DNA of 47,480 nucleotides, from assembly GCA_023251775.1 (NCBI GenBank), contig JAHEYC010000018.1, positions 1 to 47,480 of the forward strand. The letters run 5' to 3'. The notes under the pieces are model-generated. The model searched no databases. It had not been told where the DNA came from and saw only the letters and a list, made by a program, of their open reading frames with translations. Origin of the DNA: Sphingobacteriaceae bacterium (GTDB taxonomy: Bacteria > Bacteroidota > Bacteroidia > B-17B0 > Aurantibacillaceae). This document shows positions 8,086 to 16,598 of this stretch, piece after piece (the first letter of the stretch is position 1; each line of letters opens with the position of its first letter). A program made the translations under genes and the position numbers.

Positions 8086-10503
8086 CTAGAACTTCAAACT
8101 TACCCCGCCCATAAAATGTACCGGGGCGGCCGGCGCCATATAATTATAAGTATTTAGCTGATTCCCTAGGTAATACCCATAAGTATAACCATTGGTTTCG
8201 TATACGGTATTAAAAATATTGCTCATGGTAAACATCAGCCCTAATTCTGTTGAATTTTTGAACTTATAGGTATAGTTAAAACGCAGATCATTATAATTAT
8301 ATGGATTTATACTCCGCTCTTTTTTGGCTGTATTATCTAAGAACTGGCGATCCACATATTTATTTATAAAAGCGATCTCCAATCCTTTTATCGGTTTAAG
8401 AGTTAATACTAATGATGAAATAGTATTTGGAGAAAATGAAATATCGGTATTCTTATACGTTGCTAGAACCTGTCCGCCATTATCGTAATCATCGGTGTAT
8501 TCTTTGAACTCTGCAATTTTGTTTTGCGATACTGTAAGATTACCACTCAAGGTTAAATACTTCACAGGCGCATATGCAAATTCAAATTCTGCACCGCGAC
8601 GAAAACTTTTTGCCACATTCACACGCGTATACGAACCAACATCATTTACTTTACCGCTTAATACCAATTGATTTGTATAATCCATATTGAACATGTTCAC
8701 CTGCATGCTTAACTTGTTTGTTTGGTAACGAACACCTAATTCAAGATCCTTCAAATTCTCACTTTTTGGTCTACTCTTTGGCGTTGAATTCACATAATCA
8801 TCACGGTTGGGTTCTTTGTTCCCAATAGCAAACGATCCGTAAACACTCATTTTAGAATTCAAATTGTAAGTAGCGCCAAACTTTGGATTAAAGAATGTCA
8901 TGGAAGCAGATTGTTTCTGACCCGAAGTTATCGAATCACTAAACCCTAAATAGGAATATGTGATGCGGCGTTCTTGAAGATCCATGATCAAATACAAATT
9001 GTTGATAGGGTTATAATTGAGCTTCAAATAAGTATTTGCATCCTTTTTAGCGGCGGTATTTTTCATGTACTCGTAATCGATCGTTGAATTTGAAGCATAG
9101 TTTGCCCACATCAATCTATTAAAATGACGGCCATAATAATCATTATAGCCACCACCATACACAATAGTTAGTTTGTTAGTTGCCTTCAGATTGAAATTTC
9201 CTAACACACCGGCAAAATCATTATCCAACCATAAACGACGTACAATATCGCTTGTGGTGATGGTATCTCCCTTTGGAGTAATAACATCGTTGATGCCATA
9301 TTTACTTAAGCTCTCACCTTGTCTCAATTCTTCATAATAACCTTTTCCCTTGGTATAATGCCCGGTTAAGTTAAACGCTAGCTTTTCATTTATACTTCTT
9401 GTATAATGCAATTGGTAATTATCCTGTTGGTAATTATCAGTTTCATTATCATAATATTTTGTGTTGCCATTGCTATCTGTAAACATTCCTGCCTGATTAT
9501 AAGTTCTGTTCCCTCTTCCCAGCGAATCTTTCGGTACATAATACCAAGCCTGATAGGTTCTTTCTTTTCCTGTGAATGCGATAAATTTTAAGACATCTTT
9601 CTTGCCGTAATATCCTGCCGATAAATACATAGATCCCAAATTACTTTTCGCGCGATCAATATAACCATCACTTGTAATTTTTGAAGCGCGCGCATCAATA
9701 GTAAATTTATTATTGATCAATCCTGTTCCAAAGGCCAAGGTATTTCTAAACGTGTTGTAAGAACCTACTGTGGAAATTACTTGTCCGTAAGCTTTTTCAT
9801 TTAATTGATTGGTTTGAAAATTAATACTCGCACCAAAAGCTCCTGCACCATTAGAAGATGCACCAACACCACGTTGTACTTGAATACTATTTACACTCGA
9901 CATCAGATCAGGCATATCTACAAAATAACTTCCTTGACTTTCGGCATCATTTACAGGAACGCCATTAATTGTAACGTTGATGCGCGTTCCATCCGATCCA
10001 CGAATACGCAAACCTGTATAACCAACGCCATTTCCTGCATCAGTATTCACAACCACACTTGCCATTTGATCTAAAAGCATTGGCGCATCCTTACCCAAAT
10101 TATTTTTTGAGATGTCCTCCTTACTCATTTCACTAAACGCCATTCCCGAAAATTTTCCGGCACGTGTAGATTGTATCACTACCTCATCCAATGTTTTATT
10201 ATCGATCACCAACGTGTATTCCTTATTTAGATCTCCGTTTGCTTCAACTGTATCGCTGATGGTATGATATCCAACCGAATGCACTTCAATGATCTGTTGC
10301 CCTTTTGGAAAATTATCTATGATGAATTGCCCCAGTGCATTGGTAATTGCCGAGGCATAACCTTTTTTAATTCCTAACACGGCAAACGAAATGGCCTCAC
10401 CTTTTTCATTCTTAACTATTCCCGTAAATTTACTTTGCGCATTTAACTGCATGGCAAATGCTGTACTTAAGAGTACAAACAAATACGTTCTTGTTCTTTT
10501 CAT
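8086..10503 (-). CDS. TonB-dependent outer membrane receptor, predicted thiamine importer
   Basis: This 805-residue outer membrane receptor has a signal peptide (about 1-22), a carboxypeptidase-like regulatory domain (about 23-110, GIVKNEKGEAISFAVLGI), a plug domain (about 120-230, with LRIRGSDGTRINVTINGVPVND), and a TonB-type beta-barrel ending in an aromatic-hydrophobic C-terminus (GGVSLKF). It imports a ligand across the outer membrane using TonB energy. The TPP riboswitch directly upstream on the same strand indicates thiamine or a thiamine phosphate as ligand; comparative genomics has tied TPP-controlled TonB receptors in Bacteroidota to thiamine uptake. A PnuC/PnuT-type permease gene and a TenI/ThiE-like gene lie 2-3 kb away. 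The start is the ATG at 10503, about 60 bp below the aptamer. Confidence 0.9.
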   Translation of the reverse strand: MKRTRTYLFVLLSTAFAMQLNAQSKFTGIVKNEKGEAISFAVLGIKKGYASAITNALGQFIIDNFPKGQQIIEVHSVGYHTISDTVEANGDLNKEYTLVIDNKTLDEVVIQSTRAGKFSGMAFSEMSKEDISKNNLGKDAPMLLDQMASVVVNTDAGNGVGYTGLRIRGSDGTRINVTINGVPVNDAESQGSYFVDMPDLMSSVNSIQVQRGVGASSNGAGAFGASINFQTNQLNEKAYGQVISTVGSYNTFRNTLAFGTGLINNKFTIDARASKITSDGYIDRAKSNLGSMYLSAGYYGKKDVLKFIAFTGKERTYQAWYYVPKDSLGRGNRTYNQAGMFTDSNGNTKYYDNETDNYQQDNYQLHYTRSINEKLAFNLTGHYTKGKGYYEELRQGESLSKYGINDVITPKGDTITTSDIVRRLWLDNDFAGVLGNFNLKATNKLTIVYGGGYNDYYGRHFNRLMWANYASNSTIDYEYMKNTAAKKDANTYLKLNYNPINNLYLIMDLQERRITYSYLGFSDSITSGQKQSASMTFFNPKFGATYNLNSKMSVYGSFAIGNKEPNRDDYVNSTPKSRPKSENLKDLELGVRYQTNKLSMQVNMFNMDYTNQLVLSGKVNDVGSYTRVNVAKSFRRGAEFEFAYAPVKYLTLSGNLTVSQNKIAEFKEYTDDYDNGGQVLATYKNTDISFSPNTISSLVLTLKPIKGLEIAFINKYVDRQFLDNTAKKERSINPYNYNDLRFNYTYKFKNSTELGLMFTMSNIFNTVYETNGYTYGYYLGNQLNTYNYMAPAAPVHFMGGVSLKF

Positions 10504-10563
10504 TCTAACTAATAATTTAATTAAACGGACCGTTACAAGGGGATTGCATTGGCCTTTTAACTC

Positions 10564-10742
10564 TCTCCCTACGCAGGCATTACCCTGTTCAGGTGCTTAA
10601 CAAGCGCTTTGGGAAGCTCACTCGTTAATGGGTATGATCTCAGCCTTTGAAAAGTTTCTAGTTTCTGGTTACTAGTTTCTGGTTGGCGGTGTAGAACCAG
10701 AAACCAGAAACTTCAAACTAGGAACTTTAAAAAAGCACCCCT
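10564..10742 (-). promoter_or_regulatory. TPP riboswitch (thi element) with expanded P3 arm and an extra hairpin before P4
   Basis: On the minus strand the conserved TPP aptamer parts appear in order: GGGGTGC (10739-10733), GGCTGAGATCATACCC (10643-10628), and ACCTGAACAGGGTAATGCC followed by TGCGTAGGGA (10592-10564). These are the P2/J3-2 CUGAGA and P4/P5 binding elements. Two parts are enlarged. P3 spans about 10643-10732 (about 90 nt against roughly 15-20 normally) and is built from complementary TTTCTGGTT / AACCAGAAA repeats. A 35-nt hairpin occupies 10593-10627 between the P2 3' strand and P4. The element lies about 60 nt above the TonB receptor start. It should repress the receptor when TPP is plentiful. 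Confidence 0.92.
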
Positions 10743-10820
10743 TAAGACGAGGCAATGTTACGAATTATAATTCATGTCCAAAAAATATTTAACCTTTTTG
10801 TCTAACTTTAGGATGTTAAT

Positions 10821-11825
10821 ATGAAGCCTAAGCTCCTTAAATACGTTTTTACACTTTTACTGCTTTTAGTATTAAAACCTGCCATGGCTCAAGATCAAGT
10901 AAGCGATGTTATTGTAACAAAAAAAGGAGAACATATTAGTTGTACCATTACGCGGGAGGACAGCACTAAAGTTTATTTTAAAGTGGGCGGAAATATGAGT
11001 AGCGTTGAAGTAAATATGCCTTTGAGTCAAATTTCTGAAATTATTTACGCGCCAAAACCTCCGATACAAATGCCAAGTATTGGACAACCATCAGCACAGA
11101 TCCAACGCGACGATTACGTACCGGCAAATACGGCTACTGTGAATATCGAAACCAAAAAAATGGTTACTCCACAAAAAGAAAATAGTATTTCCGTTTTTGC
11201 AGGCGGTGCATTCCCCGTTGCAGATTTTAATAGAAGAACATTAGATACAAATGAAATTGGTCCGGCAATTGCAGGCGCCGTTGCAGGTTTAAATTTTACT
11301 CACTTGAATAAAAAAGGCATATTGTACGGACTGAGTTGTTTTTTATCTAACAATGAATTGAACACGGTTCCTATCACCTCCAAATATATGTATCATAGCG
11401 ATTCTGTTTGGAAAGCTGATAAGGCAAACTGGCGAGCATTTGGAGTGAATTTATCTATTGGTTATTATAAGATCTTTAGTGAGGATCTTTCCATGTATGC
11501 AAAGTTCAACGCCGGATATCTTTCCTTAAAATATCCTGAAGTAACGTTAAGCGTGAGCTCATCGCAATATTTAAAATTCAATTCAGCAACAGCCGATGCT
11601 TTCTCATTTGGCGCAACGGCAGGAATTAATTACCGTTTGTTCCAAAGTTTAGGGGCTGCGTTAGAGATAAGTTATTTGCAAGCCAACTGTAAGTTCAACG
11701 AAATTTTGGTCATTGGTGAAACCCCTGCAATACCAACAAATAAAAAGGTCTCACAAACCATGCGTGATGTAAAACAAAAATATCAAAATGTTTTTATTTC
11801 GGTGGGAGTTAATTATTGGTTTTAA
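10821..11825 (+). CDS. Outer membrane beta-barrel protein, function unknown
   Basis: This 334-residue exported protein has a signal peptide (about 1-23, ending AMAQ). An N-terminal region of about 60 residues (SDVIVTKKGEHISCTI ... ISEIIYA) is typical of Bacteroidota proteins that start with a small beta domain. A low-complexity linker follows (about 75-115). The C-terminal part (about 120-334) alternates aromatic and small residues as a beta-barrel does (ISVFAGGAFPVADF, FGVNLSIGYYKIF, GATAGINYRLF) and ends VFISVGVNYWF, with the terminal aromatic residue expected of a BAM substrate. It is divergent from the TPP-controlled receptor and converges on the kinase gene. No specific function can be assigned. 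Confidence 0.72.
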   Translation: MKPKLLKYVFTLLLLLVLKPAMAQDQVSDVIVTKKGEHISCTITREDSTKVYFKVGGNMSSVEVNMPLSQISEIIYAPKPPIQMPSIGQPSAQIQRDDYVPANTATVNIETKKMVTPQKENSISVFAGGAFPVADFNRRTLDTNEIGPAIAGAVAGLNFTHLNKKGILYGLSCFLSNNELNTVPITSKYMYHSDSVWKADKANWRAFGVNLSIGYYKIFSEDLSMYAKFNAGYLSLKYPEVTLSVSSSQYLKFNSATADAFSFGATAGINYRLFQSLGAALEISYLQANCKFNEILVIGETPAIPTNKKVSQTMRDVKQKYQNVFISVGVNYWF

Positions 11826-11845
11826 AAACACAAAGGCTTTTATTA

Positions 11846-11919
11846 AACACCAAGACACTAAGACACGGTTAGAACCTTAGAGTTGATTTTGAAAAACCGT
11901 GTCTTGGTGCCTTGGTGTT
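11846..11919. repeat. Long imperfect inverted repeat (CCAAGACAC family), probable bidirectional terminator
   Basis: A 25-bp arm at 11846-11870 pairs with 11895-11919; the two mismatches can form G-U wobbles in one orientation. It fills the gap between the convergent barrel-protein and kinase genes. It resembles the CAC/GAG-rich hairpins at 17569, 20131 and 40305. Confidence 0.7.
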
Positions 11920-11943
11920 AAAAATAGATCTTATTCTTCGTAG

Positions 11944-12471
11944 TTAAAAATACTTCTGTATTGCAGCGATCGCATTTTTTAACCGCTCTTTATCAAAACC
12001 TTTGATCACTTCAAATTTCAATCCAAGTTTTTTTAATTCATCCACATGCATTTGCATGATCTGTTTTCGGTTGTGTTCGTTACGGCGTTGTTCATCCGCC
12101 ACCCAAGGAAGATCAATATCGCAAAGCAAATGTAATTGATGATCGGTGTGCATGATATTTTTTTGAATGAATTCAGGTACCGTTTTAAAAACAACTTCTG
12201 CCCACACTTTACCGGAAATTAAATTGGTATCACAAAATAAAAAACTATCTGCACGTTTAATGGCCTCGCGTTCCCACAAAATTTGTTTTTCATAAATAAT
12301 ATTCAGATCCTCTTTTGTATGTCCCTCAATATTTTTTGTTTGAAAATAATCTCGCGCATATTCAGGAACATACACTGTATTATAATGCAAAGCCAATTGT
12401 TCGCACAATATAGTTTTGCCGGTGCTTTCGGGACCAACAACTGCTATTTTAATGATCTTTGAGTTCTCCAT
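11944..12471 (-). CDS. NadR-like nucleoside kinase, AAA_28 P-loop ATPase
   Basis: This 175-residue P-loop protein has Walker A GPESTGKT (residues 13-20), followed by LCEQLALHYNTVYVPEYARDY and an acidic FCDTNLI segment. These match the ribosylnicotinamide kinase domain of NadR without its adenylyltransferase part. The known family reaction is phosphorylation of nicotinamide riboside. Here the gene overlaps a PnuC/PnuT-type permease gene by 28 bp and sits beside thiamine-linked genes, so a role in trapping imported thiamine (or another vitamin nucleoside) by phosphorylation is a reasonable alternative. It is the last gene of the five-gene minus-strand operon that starts at 14912. The substrate is undecided. 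Confidence 0.78.
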   Translation of the reverse strand: MENSKIIKIAVVGPESTGKTILCEQLALHYNTVYVPEYARDYFQTKNIEGHTKEDLNIIYEKQILWEREAIKRADSFLFCDTNLISGKVWAEVVFKTVPEFIQKNIMHTDHQLHLLCDIDLPWVADEQRRNEHNRKQIMQMHVDELKKLGLKFEVIKGFDKERLKNAIAAIQKYF

Positions 12472-12995
12472 GAATAAAAGCCATAAGCGGCCATAGCTGT
12501 AAAAACAAAATATAAAATGGCGAACAAGGGCATTTGTTTAATGCCATATAAAATAACGTAAGCACCATCTATCAATACCCAAAACGCCCAATTCTCGATC
12601 CATTTTTTTGTCATCATATATGTAGCAGTAATACTACACGCCGTTAAAATGGAATCAAATATTACTTGATCGCCTTTGAATTTTTTGAGAAGAAAATAAT
12701 ACAACACAGCTTGGGCTAATGTAGCAAGTAACATCACCAACCACCTATTCATTGGCGTGTTTGTTACTTTAAATTCTTTTTTCAGATTTTCGCTCCAATA
12801 CCACCAACCATAAACACCGGCCACAAAATAAAATCCTTGAAGACACATATCACCAAATAAATGTTGCTTGTAAAACTCAATGGAAGATGTAATAACGCTC
12901 AAAAGTGCAAATGGCCAACACCAAATACGCTGCATGATGGTAAAAAGAACACCCAGTACGCCTGTAATAAGTGCAATTATGCCCAGCACCGACAT
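12444..12995 (-). CDS. PnuC/PnuT family vitamin transporter
   Basis: This 183-residue inner membrane protein has about seven hydrophobic segments and the PnuC-family tryptophan-rich core (VAGVYGWWYWS at about 59-69, and WAFWVLIDGAYVILY at about 136-150). PnuC members move nicotinamide riboside by facilitated diffusion coupled to kinase trapping; PnuT members carry thiamine. The start lies immediately after the stop of the TenI/ThiE-like gene, and the 3' end overlaps the kinase gene, so the three are translationally coupled. The TPP-controlled receptor next door favours PnuT, while the NadR-like kinase favours PnuC. The specificity is therefore left open. Confidence 0.85.
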   Translation of the reverse strand: MSVLGIIALITGVLGVLFTIMQRIWCWPFALLSVITSSIEFYKQHLFGDMCLQGFYFVAGVYGWWYWSENLKKEFKVTNTPMNRWLVMLLATLAQAVLYYFLLKKFKGDQVIFDSILTACSITATYMMTKKWIENWAFWVLIDGAYVILYGIKQMPLFAILYFVFTAMAAYGFYSWRTQRSLK

Positions 12996-13628
12996 TTATT
13001 CGATCTTGATATTAAGTTCGTTGAAACGACGAATAATAAGCAGGAAGCGATCGCATGGTCTTTCGTTATCCCATATATAAGAACTGAAAGCTATTCCCGC
13101 GAATCCAAATTTTACTGTTTTTTCAATAACTTTATCTGTAACACCACCGCGTGCAATTATTTTTTTATCGGTTGTTTTTAATGCTGCAAGTAAAGCCTCT
13201 TCATAAAATCCTCCATATAATTCGCCTGTTAAATTATTGAACACAGTGCCCATTAAAAAATAATCAAAATCGTGTTCTTCCTTATTATGAATATTGGCCA
13301 AACGTTTATACGAACGAGTTTTGAAAAGTTTACCGAATTTTATACGCAAACGCAAACGTGTAAAAAAATATTTCCATTTCTTATTTAAATGTGTGGCGGT
13401 AAAATGAATTCCTTTAAGATCGTATTTAGCTGCTAAGATATGATGCGAGTGAATGATAATGCGGTTGTGGAAATATTTCGGGATCTCCTCGATGTAATCA
13501 CGCATTTCCTGGGTAGTAAGTTTTGGTTTCCGTAAATGAAGGGTCATCAAACCATCCTCAAACATTTTGGTTACCAAACTTGGTTCGTCGGGTAAGGTTT
13601 TAGATCCGGTTATGACAATAAGTTTCAT
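12996..13628 (-). CDS. Thiamine phosphate synthase / TenI-like protein
   Basis: This 210-residue TIM-barrel protein resembles the ThiE/TenI superfamily: an N-terminal LIVITGSKTLPDE strand, the LHLRKP phosphate-side motif, HHILAAKYDLKGIHFTATH, a LMGTVFNN segment in place of the usual GP-x-F/T-K, and KKIIARGGVTDKVIE. ThiE joins the thiazole and pyrimidine halves of thiamine; TenI proteins are related thiazole tautomerases. Several canonical catalytic positions differ, so enzymatic thiamine phosphate synthase activity is not certain. The ATG start gives a 14-bp gap from the GGGP synthase gene, and PnuC/PnuT begins on the next base. A cytoplasmic place in thiamine metabolism is supported by the neighbours. 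Confidence 0.78.
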   Translation of the reverse strand: MKLIVITGSKTLPDEPSLVTKMFEDGLMTLHLRKPKLTTQEMRDYIEEIPKYFHNRIIIHSHHILAAKYDLKGIHFTATHLNKKWKYFFTRLRLRIKFGKLFKTRSYKRLANIHNKEEHDFDYFLMGTVFNNLTGELYGGFYEEALLAALKTTDKKIIARGGVTDKVIEKTVKFGFAGIAFSSYIWDNERPCDRFLLIIRRFNELNIKIE

Positions 13629-13642
13629 TTAATTTAATGCTA

Positions 13643-14344
13643 TTATACAAAAACTTTTGAAAGCGCATGTATCAAAAGTTTATTTTTTTCGAGAGCGTTA
13701 CCAACAACAACCACATTAGCGCCCGATCTTTTTACTTTTTGAGCGTTAGACGCTGAACTGATGCCTCCACCAACAATTAATGGAATTGAAATTATTTTAG
13801 CCGCTTTTTTGATAAGTTCCGCATCCACTTGTTTTTCCGAACCACTGCCCGCTTCTAAATAAACAGCTTTAAACCCTAATTGTTCGGCAGCTAGAACTGT
13901 ATCTAAAATTAATTTATTGCCTTTTAATGGTTTTGTTTTACTTACTTTTTGTGTTTCGCTTTTACTTCCTGTATCCACTAAAATATATGCCACAGGAAAT
14001 GTTTTGAGTTTAAGTTCTTTTATTTTTCTTGCCGCGCGAACTTGTTTTTCAATAAGGTATTCAGGATTTCTTCCCGACAACAAACTCAAAATAAAAATGC
14101 CATCTGCCTCTTTGCATACTTGTGTTTCATCTCCCGGAAAAAGTATCACCGGGATCTTCGTTATTATTTTAATGGCTTTTACCGTTTCTTTTAAATTCTT
14201 CTTTTTCAATTTGCTACCTCCAACCAAAATGAACGAAGCCGAACTTTTATTCAAGAGTTTAATCAATCCCTTATCAAACTTATCGGGATCAACCAATACA
14301 GCAAGCGATGAATTTTTTTTATGTATCAGCTTATCAAACTTCAT
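13643..14344 (-). CDS. pcrB: Geranylgeranylglyceryl/heptaprenylglyceryl phosphate synthase (PcrB/GGGPS family)
   Basis: This 233-residue TIM-barrel prenyltransferase has the family signatures AVLVDPDKFD (about 15-24), FILVGGSKLK, PVILFPGDETQV, ILSLLSGRNPEYLIEKQV, AVYLEAGSGS and PLIVGGGIS with the phosphate-binding GNALEK near the end. The family links a polyprenyl diphosphate to sn-glycerol-1-phosphate; in Bacteroidota the physiological product is poorly defined. The length is normal. It overlaps the upstream PPTase gene by 11 bp and is followed 14 bp later by the TenI/ThiE-like gene, so it is part of the same operon. Its presence there has no obvious metabolic link to thiamine. Confidence 0.92.
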   Translation of the reverse strand: MKFDKLIHKKNSSLAVLVDPDKFDKGLIKLLNKSSASFILVGGSKLKKKNLKETVKAIKIITKIPVILFPGDETQVCKEADGIFILSLLSGRNPEYLIEKQVRAARKIKELKLKTFPVAYILVDTGSKSETQKVSKTKPLKGNKLILDTVLAAEQLGFKAVYLEAGSGSEKQVDAELIKKAAKIISIPLIVGGGISSASNAQKVKRSGANVVVVGNALEKNKLLIHALSKVFV

Positions 14345-14912
14345 GTAATACCAAAGCTAAAAAATAACCCGCAAATTTGCGATACATTAATTTATACGTG
14401 CGACGGCTATCATCAAAATGAATACAAACATTTACGTCCCCATCAACTCTCATGTCAAATTGATCGACAATTATTTTTTTAAATTCCAATTCCTTTTTGC
14501 CATGCACTTTATAAACTGCTTCTTTACACGCCCATAACAATGTCAATTTATCGATATCATTTTTCGCAAATTCAAGTTCGGCATCACAACAAAATTTATG
14601 TTTTATATTGATCACTTTTTCTCTGATCAATTCCACATCCACGCCTGTTTCGTGCGTTTTATGAATACTAATTGCCAACCATTGATGCGAATGTGAGATG
14701 CTGATATGCTCGCTGCAAGCCTTTAAGAACGGGCGTTTGAGCTCATTATATACCAATTCAACCGTATCTTTATTTAACATCTTTTTGAGTAAGAATAGGG
14801 TCGCTTTTCGCTCAATTTCGCGCTTTTCTTCCAATACATTATCGGTCTTAAACCCTTGCAGGTCAAGCATTCCAAGACTTAATTGCTCATTAATATGTTC
14901 TACTTGTTCCAA
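14334..14912 (-). CDS. 4'-phosphopantetheinyl transferase superfamily protein
   Basis: This 192-residue enzyme would transfer the phosphopantetheine arm of CoA to a carrier protein serine. The two family signatures are GVDVE (residues 90-94) and WACKEAVYK (127-135); the Mg-binding Asp and Glu of these motifs are present, and SISHSHQWLA matches the substrate-side strand. The length and the N-terminal extension suggest a Sfp/EntD-like rather than an AcpS-type enzyme. The start is TTG at 14912; the first in-frame ATG, at residue 15, would cut conserved-looking sequence. A TAAGTTTG -7 element ends about 12 bp upstream, giving a very short leader. It is the first gene of the operon running to 11944 and is divergent from ahcY. 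Confidence 0.9.
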   Translation of the reverse strand: MEQVEHINEQLSLGMLDLQGFKTDNVLEEKREIERKATLFLLKKMLNKDTVELVYNELKRPFLKACSEHISISHSHQWLAISIHKTHETGVDVELIREKVINIKHKFCCDAELEFAKNDIDKLTLLWACKEAVYKVHGKKELEFKKIIVDQFDMRVDGDVNVCIHFDDSRRTYKLMYRKFAGYFLALVLHEV

Positions 14913-14944
14913 TTTGAGAAATACAAACTTAAGGCTTATCTTTG
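14913..14944 (+). promoter_or_regulatory. Bacteroidota-type promoter of ahcY
   Basis: TTTG at 14913-14916 and TATCTTTG at 14937-14944 are separated by 20 bp, matching the TTTG / TAnnTTTG pattern of the Bacteroidota primary sigma factor. Transcription would begin near 14949, about 30 nt before the ahcY ATG. Confidence 0.75.
14924..14931 (-). promoter_or_regulatory. -7 element of the divergent PPTase operon
   Basis: On the minus strand the sequence reads TAAGTTTG, a full match to TAnnTTTG, 12 bp above the TTG start of the PPTase gene. No good -33 element is seen at the expected distance. It lies inside the ahcY promoter spacer. Confidence 0.5.
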
Positions 14945-14978
14945 TATATTATTTTAAAATCTTAAAAATCATACGAAA

Positions 14979-16295
14979 ATGAGCACCACAATGACAAAAT
15001 TTGTAAAATCAAAAGTAAAAGATATCTCGTTAGCAGAATGGGGTCGTAAAGAAATAAAATTAGCCGAAGAAGAAATGCCGGGCTTAATGTCACTTCGTAA
15101 AGAATATGGCAAAAGTCAACCTTTAAAAGGTGCACGTATTGCAGGTTGTTTACACATGACCATTCAAACTGCTGTATTGATCGAAACTTTAACTGCTTTA
15201 GGTGCCGAAGTTACCTGGAGCTCATGTAATATTTTCTCAACACAAGATCATGCTGCTGCTGCAATTGCTGCTGCAGGAATTCAAGTGTATGCCTGGAAAG
15301 GAATGAACGCTGAAGAATTTGATTGGTGCATTGAGCAAACATTATGGTTTGGCGAAGATCGCAAGCCTTTGAATATGATCTTAGATGATGGCGGCGATCT
15401 AACAAATATGGTATTTGATAAATATCCTGAGTTAGCTGCAGGCATCAAAGGTTTATCGGAAGAAACTACCACAGGTGTTCACCGTTTATATGAGCGTATG
15501 AAAAATGGTACTTTATTATTACCGGCGATCAACGTGAACGATTCAGTTACAAAATCAAAATTTGATAATAAGTATGGTTGTCGCGAAAGTTTAGTGGATG
15601 CTATCCGTCGCGCAACTGATATTATGATGGCAGGTAAAGTTGCTGTTGTTGCAGGTTATGGTGATGTTGGAAAAGGTTCGGCACAATCATTATCATCGCA
15701 AGGAGTTCGTGTAATTGTTACCGAGATCGATCCAATTTGTGCATTACAAGCGGCAATGGATGGTTACGCTGTACAAAAAATGGATAACGCAGTGAAAATT
15801 GCGGATATCATCGTAACAACTACAGGTAATAAAGATATTATTGTTGGTCGTCATTTTGAATCCATGAAACATAACGCTATCGTTTGTAACATTGGTCACT
15901 TTGATACAGAAATTGATATGGCTTGGTTAAATAAAACTTACGGTGCGTCAAAAGACACTATCAAACCACAAGTTGATAAATATACCATCAAAGGAAAAGA
16001 CATTATTGTTTTGGCCGAAGGTCGTTTAGTGAATTTAGGTTGTGCTACAGGTCACCCAAGTTTTGTGATGAGTAATTCATTTACAAATCAAACCTTAGCG
16101 CAATTAGAATTATGGACAAACACTGCAGCTTACGAAAAGAAAGTATATGTGTTACCAAAAATTCTTGACGAAAAAGTTGCTCGCTTACACTTAGGTAAAA
16201 TTGGTGTTGAGTTAGATGTTTTAAATAAAGAACAAGCAGATTACATTGGAGTAAAAGTGGAAGGTCCGTTTAAATCGGATGCTTACAGATACTAA
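14979..16295 (+). CDS. ahcY: Adenosylhomocysteinase
   Basis: AhcY reversibly hydrolyses S-adenosylhomocysteine to homocysteine and adenosine, relieving product inhibition of methyltransferases in the activated methyl cycle. This 438-residue protein is full length. It shows [17 protein letters not shown] and [17 protein letters not shown] near the N-terminus, LDDGGDLTN, the lysine-bearing VTKSKFDN(K)YGCRES region, the NAD-binding GYGDVG (226-231, in [16 protein letters not shown]), and the C-terminal [11 protein letters not shown] ... [10 protein letters not shown] tail typical of the family. It is a single-gene unit, with its own promoter at 14913-14944 and its own terminator at 16326. The 30-nt leader is too short to hold an SAH riboswitch. 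Confidence 0.97.
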   Translation: MSTTMTKFVKSKVKDISLAEWGRKEIKLAEEEMPGLMSLRKEYGKSQPLKGARIAGCLHMTIQTAVLIETLTALGAEVTWSSCNIFSTQDHAAAAIAAAGIQVYAWKGMNAEEFDWCIEQTLWFGEDRKPLNMILDDGGDLTNMVFDKYPELAAGIKGLSEETTTGVHRLYERMKNGTLLLPAINVNDSVTKSKFDNKYGCRESLVDAIRRATDIMMAGKVAVVAGYGDVGKGSAQSLSSQGVRVIVTEIDPICALQAAMDGYAVQKMDNAVKIADIIVTTTGNKDIIVGRHFESMKHNAIVCNIGHFDTEIDMAWLNKTYGASKDTIKPQVDKYTIKGKDIIVLAEGRLVNLGCATGHPSFVMSNSFTNQTLAQLELWTNTAAYEKKVYVLPKILDEKVARLHLGKIGVELDVLNKEQADYIGVKVEGPFKSDAYRY

Positions 16296-16325
16296 GATGT
16301 AAAAGGTAATATAGAAAATGTAAAA

Positions 16326-16360
16326 GGGTCCTACTGAAAAGTAGGGCCCTTTTTTATTTT
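16326..16360 (+). terminator. Intrinsic terminator of ahcY
   Basis: GGGTCCTAC (16326-16334) pairs with GTAGGGCCC (16341-16349) with one wobble across a 6-nt loop, followed by seven T residues. Confidence 0.9.
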
Positions 16361-16512
16361 GCTGCGAGGCCGGGACTTATCCTCCTTTGAAAAAGGAGGT
16401 GTCGCGGAGCGACGGAGGATTCCAATCACGAGAATTTTAGTTGAATTATTTGGGCGTGCCCCCTCGCAACATTTCGAATTTCTTCGTAGCTCGGGGTCGG
16501 GCTGGATTTTAT

Positions 16513-16530
16513 CCTGAGCTTGTCGAAGGG
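16513..16530. repeat. CTGAGC-n-GTCGAAGGG dispersed repeat, copy 2
   Basis: CCTGAGCTTGTCGAAGGG, a variant of the copies at 1391 and 16635, in the same orientation and inside the repeat mosaic. Confidence 0.65.
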
Positions 16531-16582
16531 CTACAATCTTTTTGCACCAAACACGCTGGAACCAAAAAGGATTTTCGCTACT

Positions 16583-16598
16583 CCCGATAGCTATCGGG
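16583..16598. repeat. CCCGATAGCTATCGGG palindrome, copy 1
   Basis: Perfect 16-bp palindrome, identical to 21423-21438 and nearly identical to 17536-17551. It interrupts another repeat unit. Confidence 0.8.

Noticed and set aside
12861-13181. 106-codon plus-strand open frame opposite the PnuC/PnuT and TenI/ThiE-like genes
   Set aside because: It is antisense to two well-supported genes, with biased composition and no recognisable motif.
14945-14978. SAH or SAM riboswitch above ahcY
   Set aside because: The leader after the predicted start site is only about 30 nt, too short for either aptamer, and shows no conserved elements.
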